This document shows, piece after piece, positions 58,312 through 64,000 of a stretch of DNA of 64,000 nucleotides. Location of the stretch: NCBI GenBank assembly GCA_950022655.1, contig OX465587.1, positions 29,081,716-29,145,715 of the forward strand, given 5' to 3'. This stretch comes from Alentia gelatinosa. Taxonomy: Eukaryota; Annelida; Polychaeta; Phyllodocida; Polynoidae. Within the stretch, counting starts at the first letter, position 1. Each line of letters begins with the position of its first letter. The position numbers and the translations under genes are program-made. Below the pieces are notes generated by a model. That model had not been told where the DNA came from and ran no database searches. It saw only the letters and a list, made by a program, of their open reading frames with translations.

Positions 58312-58895
58312 TTACTGCATTATTGTTAAGAGTGTGCGTAGTTCCTGTAGTATTTCGCCGTGTTTGTTGTCAGAAGTAATCCGGCCATAAGAGATTTTGG
58401 CTGCCTCACCCAGGTGGTAGCCGCAACCCCATACAGTGTCATTAGTTGCTTCGTATAACTTGAGGTCCTTTGTTTCAATAAGTAATTTAGCCAGCTCCGA
58501 GTTCTGTGAGAACTTCTCTTTGAGGATGTCACGCATTACGTCAAACTTTTTGTCCTCCCATTCCTTGCTTTTCTGTAGCGTCTTGGCCAGGTACTTTGCT
58601 TCGTATGGATTTTGCGTGTTGATGATTAGGTCCGCCGCGCGATCGTCACTCGCCTCTAGCGCTGCCCTGTGCTGGTAGCACTGTTCTGCGCTGATGTATT
58701 TCTGATTATCAAAGACAAATTCACTTTCGTACAAATTTGAGAAAGGAGCTCTGGGTCCTTGATAGGCTATCCCATCTTGTGTATTCACTGTCTTAAGCTT
58801 TGATATAGACAGATCGTATGGGAGATTGTCGATGTCGTCATGGGAGTACGTACGGTTGTCAATCCGGAGCGATGTTCCGCGTATCGTGCAGTTTA
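58312..58895 (-). CDS. 5'-truncated LINE ORF1 ending in a NADAR domain
   Basis: NADAR proteins (YbiA-like) act on N-glycosidic bonds of NAD/ADP-ribose-type or riboflavin-pathway substrates, and some reverse nucleic-acid ADP-ribosylation. Counting codon 1 at 58788 (a GTG, probably internal), the domain spans about residues 8-155: FSNLY (16-20), SAEQCYQ (33-39, with the conserved Glu), W77 before VM (84-85), NDTVWGCG (116-123) and N141..G144 followed by LQELR. All the family signature positions I know are present, so it may be catalytically competent. The frame is open for about 36 further codons upstream, to the element's 5' junction, without an ATG, so the true N-terminus is missing. The stop lies 9 nt before the SGNH start. 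The family call is firm; the role in a LINE is unknown. Confidence 0.85.
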
Positions 58896-59094
58896 GGGTC
58901 TAGGATCCAAACATATCAAGCACATGTGAGTATTGAGGTATTTTGGTCTTGAATGATTAGTCATGGTCAGCTGGGCACGCCTCTAAGACACGGGGACTCT
59001 GCTCTTTTAAGCCCAATGCCCATCTACCGATTTTGGAACATTTATGTACGTTTGTCGGCGACAAACAGAGGGTAATTTGTCTCAGCCGAGCCAT
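58896..59094. repeat. 199-bp perfect direct repeat, copy 1
   Basis: Identical base for base to 59450-59648. It starts GGGTCTAGGATCCAAACATA, ends in family A MITE sequence (GTCTCAGCCGAGCCAT) and borders the 5' end of the LINE. Confidence 0.95.
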
Positions 59095-59449
59095 GTCTTG
59101 GGTTTAATCATTATGTCATCCTGCTTTGGAATGGGTGTATAGAGTCAAACGAACCATGGTTAAACATTGAAAGGCAGTTGAATTTTGTAAGAACAAAGTG
59201 CCAGAATACAGGTGTTGTCCCCCGACTACCTAGTGACTACTTTGTGAACTAACAATGGCTCTGTCCCCTATACGTTTATTTCCCATATATAAAGAAGGAA
59301 TAGGAAATATTATGTTCATCATTGCTCAATAAGCGGGCAATTATAAATGAGTAATATATATATATCAAGAGGTTTGGGTTACATTCAGTCTATCGGTCGT
59401 TTCCTTAACCCACTTGCATTTAGTCAACTTGTCATTTCTGCAACTGCCT

Positions 59450-59648
59450 GGGTCTAGGATCCAAACATATCAAGCACATGTGAGTATTGAGGTATTTTGG
59501 TCTTGAATGATTAGTCATGGTCAGCTGGGCACGCCTCTAAGACACGGGGACTCTGCTCTTTTAAGCCCAATGCCCATCTACCGATTTTGGAACATTTATG
59601 TACGTTTGTCGGCGACAAACAGAGGGTAATTTGTCTCAGCCGAGCCAT
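59450..59648. repeat. 199-bp perfect direct repeat, copy 2
   Basis: Same sequence as 58896-59094. Here it continues into the rest of an intact family A MITE. Confidence 0.95.
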
Positions 59649-59890
59649 CCTAACGGAGTCGGTAGATGTAGGACAGCTAGGCAAGGCTACCCAGCGATTA
59701 GTGAACACTCGGTTTCTTTGGTTTTTGCCCCCCCCCCCCCCCCCCCCAGCGATTAATGGACCATACACCGATTTTATCAGTGTGCGGATCGAGCGAGGGG
59801 TTACGTAATTTGCCTGCGACAAGGTGACCGACTCCTATACGATTTGGGAACTATTTTTTCAACCCTAAATCGGTAGATGGGCATCCGGCT
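59565..59890. mobile_element. Family A MITE with C-run
   Basis: TTAA at 59561-59564 on the left, TTTA on the right (one side drifted). Reverse orientation to the copy at 1637. The GGGGGAGGGCAAA segment of other copies has become a run of about 19 C at 59730-59748. Confidence 0.78.
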
Positions 59891-60039
59891 TTACCAATAT
59901 CACAGTGAATAGCACACAGATAGTGAAGGAATAGTTTTTTGCAGCACGATGGAAGTGTATATGTGACCACTCTAACCTTTAGCCAATGTATTTAGCGCAT
60001 GCAGGCATGTTCTAATAAAGTGATATGAAGTACGGTTAA

Positions 60040-60310
60040 CATAGAAATGGGTGGCCGTGAAGAAATATGCTGTTTACAGATGAAAATCGAGGTTACAAAT
60101 TTTTCGTCACCACCTTAGAATAATTCAACCAGCTTTGATTTTGTCAGTGGCCTCAAAAGTCGGTCGTTGGTGCGATATTGCGCAATGTTGGAGGGGCAAA
60201 TCGTTAATTCTTTTGCTTCCACCTGACAATTATTGTCCTAAATGTATCATATAGTTTGTCGGCGATGCTAAATGATATAATCGGGGGTAGATGGAAACAT
60301 TAAACGGCCA
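60040..60310. repeat. Family H-related repeat
   Basis: CAGTGGCCTCAAAAGTCGGT, TTGCTTCCACCTGACAATTA and GGTAGATGGAAACATTAAAC match words at 20820-20960. Confidence 0.45.
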
Positions 60311-60867
60311 GAATTGGAGAAGTTTGTCCAAAAAAAACCCACAAAGAACTTCAGAACTAGTGCACCCTCCATTCAGGGGCAATATGGTGACGCTATTATC
60401 ATTTCAACAGACAGCATATCTTAAAACCTGGTAAATCAACCTGAGAATGAACTGTGATAAAAAAAACAGGTATTTAGCACTGAAAAAGGAAAGACCACAC
60501 TTCCTGTAAACATAGAGTATTTTAAGGGTATTAAAAAGCAACATAGATATAGATGACTGATAAATTTGGTAAAGCTATTATGAGATGTGATGATATATTT
60601 CCATTTGGTATTCATCAAATTCTATTTGTTGAGAGGATCAAATTAAAGACTGTTGATAAATGTTCTCTGAATGGATTATCACAGAATCAACAAACACAAG
60701 TGTATAATCATCAGTGTTGGTATCAGTGTTTTGATTTTCACTTTCTTGAAATTTATATTTTTAAGATGAACACAACGTTTCGGCCCATTATGTTGCCTCA
60801 TCAGGTTTATTTAATTCAATTGGCAACAATTTTTTATAAATTAATCATTTCAATAGATGCTTATGTA

Positions 60868-60876
60868 TATATATAC

Positions 60877-60952
<76 letters not shown>

Positions 60953-60955
60953 CTG
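60868..60955. repeat. (TA)n microsatellite
   Basis: A TA run of about 60 bases with a few interruptions. The tyrosine/isoleucine frames over it are artefacts. Confidence 0.92.
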
Positions 60956-61304
60956 AAATGATAGTAATGAGTAAGTTGATACATATCGATTATCAAGAAG
61001 TAAACATTACATAATAATAAGTAGAGATAAGTATAAGAATATATATGCATAATAATAAAGAGATGACACAGGAATGGCGTTAATAATGTGTCTCTTTTAT
61101 TAAACACACCCGGCAAGAATTTTTTTTTTTCAGGTGTGTTCAGGTGAAAGTGTGGTAGCTTTGTGACCAATGGCCCGTAGAAACGTCTATTCCCTCCGGT
61201 ATTCTATGAGGGCGCCACCCGATGGTACAACATGGACATCTGGCGGTGACTTGAAACACTATCAAAGATCTATACTTAATATAAATCTGGTGATTTATAT
61301 TTCC

Positions 61305-61339
61305 TATATAATATATATATATATACATATATACATATA

Positions 61340-61372
<33 letters not shown>

Positions 61373-61374
61373 GG
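61305..61374. repeat. (TA)n microsatellite
   Basis: A second TA tract with ATATACATATATG interruptions, ending 17 bp before the element with 27-bp ends. Confidence 0.9.
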
Positions 61375-61391
61375 TCAATTCTCCCAGATCG

Positions 61392-62477
61392 TGATCGATG
61401 CCCACGTACGGTGACCAATAATTCAAAGAGTCGTTTTTATATGTAAATATCGTTGTAGGATATCAGAAACGATATTAGAGTATGTAGAAATGAAAGATCT
61501 GTTAGGGGAACCCCACTTTCATGTATCTATATCTTGAAAGAAAATTGGTAAACCCCTAAAATAGGCACTTTTAGCTCAAAATTCATAGATGAAACCTGTA
61601 TAACCAGATTTTGAACACCTCTTATAGTTATGTAACTATAGATATTTGTCTATCTTGAATGTGTCATACCCACAAATGTGTTGCAGAACTTATAAAACAT
61701 AATGAATGTTTAAATGGGGAAATATACATGTAGTCAAGGTGTATAAAATCAGTGGTGAAGGCTATGTCACCGTACGTGGGCAAGCCACATTAAAAGGTAC
61801 ACAAATTATAGAATAGTACTTTTTTTGGTACTTTTTAATCAACCAAACAAAGGAGGAGTATACACAGTTTATATATCATCTCTAGTGTATAAATTAATTC
61901 TGCCATCAAGTATACCACAGCTAAATGAACATCGGTGGTGAACTTTATTTGGTCACCGTACGTGGGCAGAAATTATTAGGTTTTGCTTATGTAAGGGAAA
62001 AGAATTACAATATTAATGAATAATATTTCATAGATAAATAGAGTATTATGGAACCATTAACATCTGCAATTTGCAAGGACTTCAGGCATGTTAATGCCAA
62101 GAAACATACATGTCTTTTTATTTATGTCACCGTACGTGGGTCGGTCACCGTACATGGGCATTATGTTCTAAATAATATTAATCAACTTTAATTTTCTCAA
62201 TATGATTAGAGATTCATTTTCTGATAATGAAAATCTGATTCTGCTAAAAAGTAACAACCAATATTTACCCTAAGACCTCATTGAACCCACTTGACCACCT
62301 ACGGTGACATATAGGTTACAAGGTTAAAATTATTCAGCTAAAAAAATAATTTCCAATAAAGATTAGTGTTCCCAACATTTACCCATGTAAGGTATTGTCT
62401 CCTACTATATATTTCCACTTCTTTTATCAAGATATAACTAGTTTGAATTTTTGGTCACCGTACGTGGGCATCGATCA
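61392..62477. mobile_element. DNA element with 27-bp perfect inverted ends and internal end-motif copies
   Basis: 61392-61418 and 62451-62477 are perfect inverted repeats whose core is GCCCACGTACGGTGACC. Inside, GTCACCGTACGTGGGC (or a one- or two-base variant) recurs in direct orientation at 61766, 61952, 62126 and 62144, and as a partial inverted CCTACGGTGACAT near 62298. No coding frame of note, so non-autonomous. Terminal plus subterminal copies of one motif are typical of transposase binding sites. I could not identify a convincing target-site duplication. Confidence 0.75.
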
Positions 62478-62939
62478 ATCATAGCGACAAGACAATAAAC
62501 AGAATTATTAATAGTATCAATAAAAAAGAAAACAGGGGACAACTTGAAAAGTAATCATTACCATGAACCTATCGGGAGGACAGTTGTTCTACAACCAGCC
62601 CCCATTAGTGGGTGCTTCTAGACTCTCCTCCACAGGCCTCTAACAACTGCTAATAAGGGCACAGACAAGGCGCCACTGTCTCCAGGCGGAGTCTTTGCCT
62701 CAGAAGACACAGATCTAACGTACGCTTGGAGATTGTGCCGCCTTTGTGCGCTACTAAATCTCCCCCCGTAGACTCCGTAGAGATGATAATTTATGGAGTC
62801 TTCAGAGGGAAAATGGTAGCCCACTGGGAAACACAATACAAAGACCTCGCCCCCCTCCCCTCCTCCCCCATCCTCCACCGACCCGTGTGAGGAGAATATA
62901 TCCGGCCCTAGGCAAACATGAGACGTGGGCGTTTATTGG
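62478..62939. other. No supported gene
   Basis: Becomes GC-richer towards the promoter-like patch. The minus-strand frames at 62618-63077 have no family pattern and cross the CCAAT boxes. Confidence 0.4.
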
Positions 62940-62945
62940 TTGATG

Positions 62946-63080
62946 CAGGTCACGTGGTACGACCGCAAAGTTGTTATGGCCAATCACAACCGACCTTAGA
63001 TCGAGCCATTGGATTGTGCCGTGGAAGGGCATTGGCCGAAGCGGACGCAGAACAAATAGAAGGTCCTTTCTGCGCATGCT
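62946..63080 (+). promoter_or_regulatory. Promoter-like patch: E-box, three CCAAT/ATTGG boxes, NRF1-like site
   Basis: GGTCACGTGG (62948-62957), GGCCAATCAC (CCAAT at 62980-62984), CCATTGG (ATTGG 63008-63012), CATTGGCC (ATTGG 63031-63035) and CTGCGCATGC (63070-63079). NF-Y boxes spaced about 25 bp apart plus an NRF1-like site in a CpG-richer patch are a common housekeeping promoter layout. ATTGG boxes work in either orientation, so direction is uncertain. Confidence 0.45.
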
Positions 63081-63128
63081 CTGTGCAGGAGTAATAGCGT
63101 CAGGATCTCGTATGCAGAAGTAGTGGCC

Positions 63129-63249
63129 ATGTCGGGACTGATTTGCAATCTATTAATTGCTTTCTCTGGTATAGCTGGGCACATCAGTAAGGGGAGGAGG
63201 CTTTCCCAGTGGTCTCACTCTGAATATCTGCCTCTGGTAATGCACTAAA
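63129..63249 (+). CDS. Possible first coding exon, hydrophobic N-terminus
   Basis: An ATG with G at -3 lies about 50 bp after the NRF1-like site. It opens a short frame, MSGLICNLLIAFSGIAGHI, that looks like a signal peptide or membrane anchor. GTAAGG at 63188 could be a 5' splice site (exon 63129-63187); otherwise the frame ends at TAA 63247-63249 after 39 codons. No family is recognised, and the next exon would lie beyond the window or across the MITE array. It rests on context, start site and possible donor only. Confidence 0.22.
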
Positions 63250-63960
63250 GTCCAATTCCCATCTACCGATTTCAGAACATTGATATACCTTTGTAGGTGA
63301 CAAAGGAGCGGTACTTTGTCTCAGGCGAGGCATCCTAACAGAGTGGGCCTAGTCTGTAGATGTGTGGCAGTTAGGCAAGCAAGGGTGAGCCTATAGGCCC
63401 ATACCCATCTACCGATTTCAGAACGTTGATATACCTTTGTCGGTGACAAAGGAACGGTACTTTTTCTCAGGCGAGCCATCCTAACGGAGTCGGCCCCAGT
63501 TGGTAGATGTGGGGCAGCTAGGCAAGCAAGGGTGAGCCTATAGGCCAGTACCCATTTACTGATCTAAGAACATTGATATACCTTTGTCGCTGACAAAGGA
63601 ACGGTACTTTGTCTCGGGCGAGGCATCCTAACAGAGTCGGCCCTAGTCGGTAGATGTGTGGCAGCTAGGCAAGCAAGGGTGAGCCTATAGGCCAATGCCC
63701 ATCTACCGATTTCAGAACATTGATATACCTTTGTCGGTGACAAAGGAACGGTACTTTTTCTCAGGCGAGGAGTTGGCCCCAGTTGGTAGATGTGGGGCAG
63801 CTAGGCAAGCAAGGGCGAGCCTATGATTAGTGAATGCCTTCCTTGAGATGATTTTTTGTGCCAAAGAGTTGTGGGTCCATGTTAAAAAATTACTCGCCAG
63901 TAGCTTATCAACATGTTGATAAATCCAGTTGGCGACAATAGAACATTGGAAATATGACTA
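63250..63960. repeat. About 150-bp tandem array derived from family A
   Basis: Four units with CCCATCTACCGATTTCAGAA, 'ACCTTTGTCGGTGACAAAGG' and GTGGCAGCTAGGCAAGCAAG, joined by GAGCCTATAGGCC. The last unit continues into the rest of a family A element (TTATCAACATGTTGATAA at about 63908). The units are the two ends of the MITE brought together. Confidence 0.88.
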
Positions 63961-64000
63961 AGGGGACTGTTCCAAAATCCTAACTTCGTCACGCAAGGTA

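Larger units (their letters stand above)
53574..58895 (-). mobile_element. Non-LTR (LINE) retrotransposon with NADAR, SGNH, membrane mini-ORF and EN-RT frames
   Basis: On the minus strand five landmarks follow one another: a NADAR frame (to 58312), an SGNH hydrolase frame (58302-57565), a small membrane ORF (57197-56940), an APE-type endonuclease/reverse transcriptase frame (56943-54070), then AATAAA and an A-rich tail (53594-53574). EN and RT motif order fits the CR1/L2/Jockey group of LINEs. The 5' end is cut: the NADAR frame is open right up to 58895 with no in-frame ATG, and from 58896 the sequence is a different repeat. This fits 5' truncation during target-primed reverse transcription. 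I found no clear target-site duplication. Two stop codons break the RT. The insertion looks young but dead. The unity of the element is inferred from strand, order and spacing. Confidence 0.85.

Noticed and set aside
58896..59648. 199-bp direct repeats as LTRs of a small retroelement
   Set aside because: They do not start TG and end CA, only 355 bp lies between them, there is no primer-binding site or polypurine tract, and half of each is family A MITE sequence.
60850..61418. Tyr/Ile-rich frames of 74-106 codons
   Set aside because: They are (TA)n translations.
1..64000. tRNA and rRNA genes
   Set aside because: I looked for tRNA T-arm (GGTTCGAATCC-like) and conserved rRNA words and found none with a supporting structure. 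A covariance-model search would be decisive.

Overview
This is animal (metazoan) nuclear DNA, most likely from a marine invertebrate. It is AT-rich and gene-poor, with no bacterial-style gene packing and no rRNA or tRNA that I could recognise. Nearly all of it is transposon-derived: non-autonomous DNA elements (MITEs) present in several copies each, foldback hairpins, minisatellites built from MITE ends, and non-LTR retrotransposon pieces. Most short open frames are translations of repeats. I cannot name the species.

The main coding content is one minus-strand non-LTR (LINE) retrotransposon at about 53574-58895. Read 5' to 3' it holds: a 5'-truncated ORF ending in a NADAR domain (NAD/ADP-ribose family, YbiA-like); nine bases later an intact SGNH/GDSL-type hydrolase ORF; a 335-367 nt spacer; a small ORF with one predicted membrane helix; and, overlapping that ORF's stop codon by ATGA, an endonuclease/reverse transcriptase ORF broken by two in-frame stops. 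An AATAAA signal and an A-rich tail close the 3' end. A LINE with NADAR and SGNH frames upstream of EN-RT is the most unusual object here.

Layout: 1-6.5 kb, TTAA-flanked MITEs (family A), foldbacks and nested insertions. 6.5-12.3 kb, hairpins and four minisatellites, one inside a piggyBac-like MITE. 12.3-25.6 kb, more MITEs, two arrays built from a 'GCGTTTACACTAGACGA' element, and a LINE relic. 25.6-38 kb, mostly unassigned DNA with simple repeats, hairpins, and some CpG-richer patches carrying promoter-like motifs (27.4-27.9, 33.7-34.0, 35.9 kb). 38-53.5 kb, further copies of the same families, tandem arrays at 42.6, 44.4 and 51.4 kb, and inverted copies of a CGACGCG-rich element at 47.1 and 53.2 kb. 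53.6-58.9 kb, the LINE. 58.9-59.9 kb, a perfect 199-bp direct repeat and a family A MITE. 61.4-62.5 kb, a DNA element with 27-bp perfect inverted ends and internal copies of its end motif. 62.9-63.25 kb, a promoter-like CpG patch (E-box, three CCAAT/ATTGG boxes, NRF1-like site) followed by a possible first coding exon on the plus strand. This is the best candidate for a host gene. 63.25-64 kb, a tandem array derived from family A.

Family letters A-N are labels used only in this annotation. MITE superfamily assignments rest on end sequence and target site alone and are tentative.
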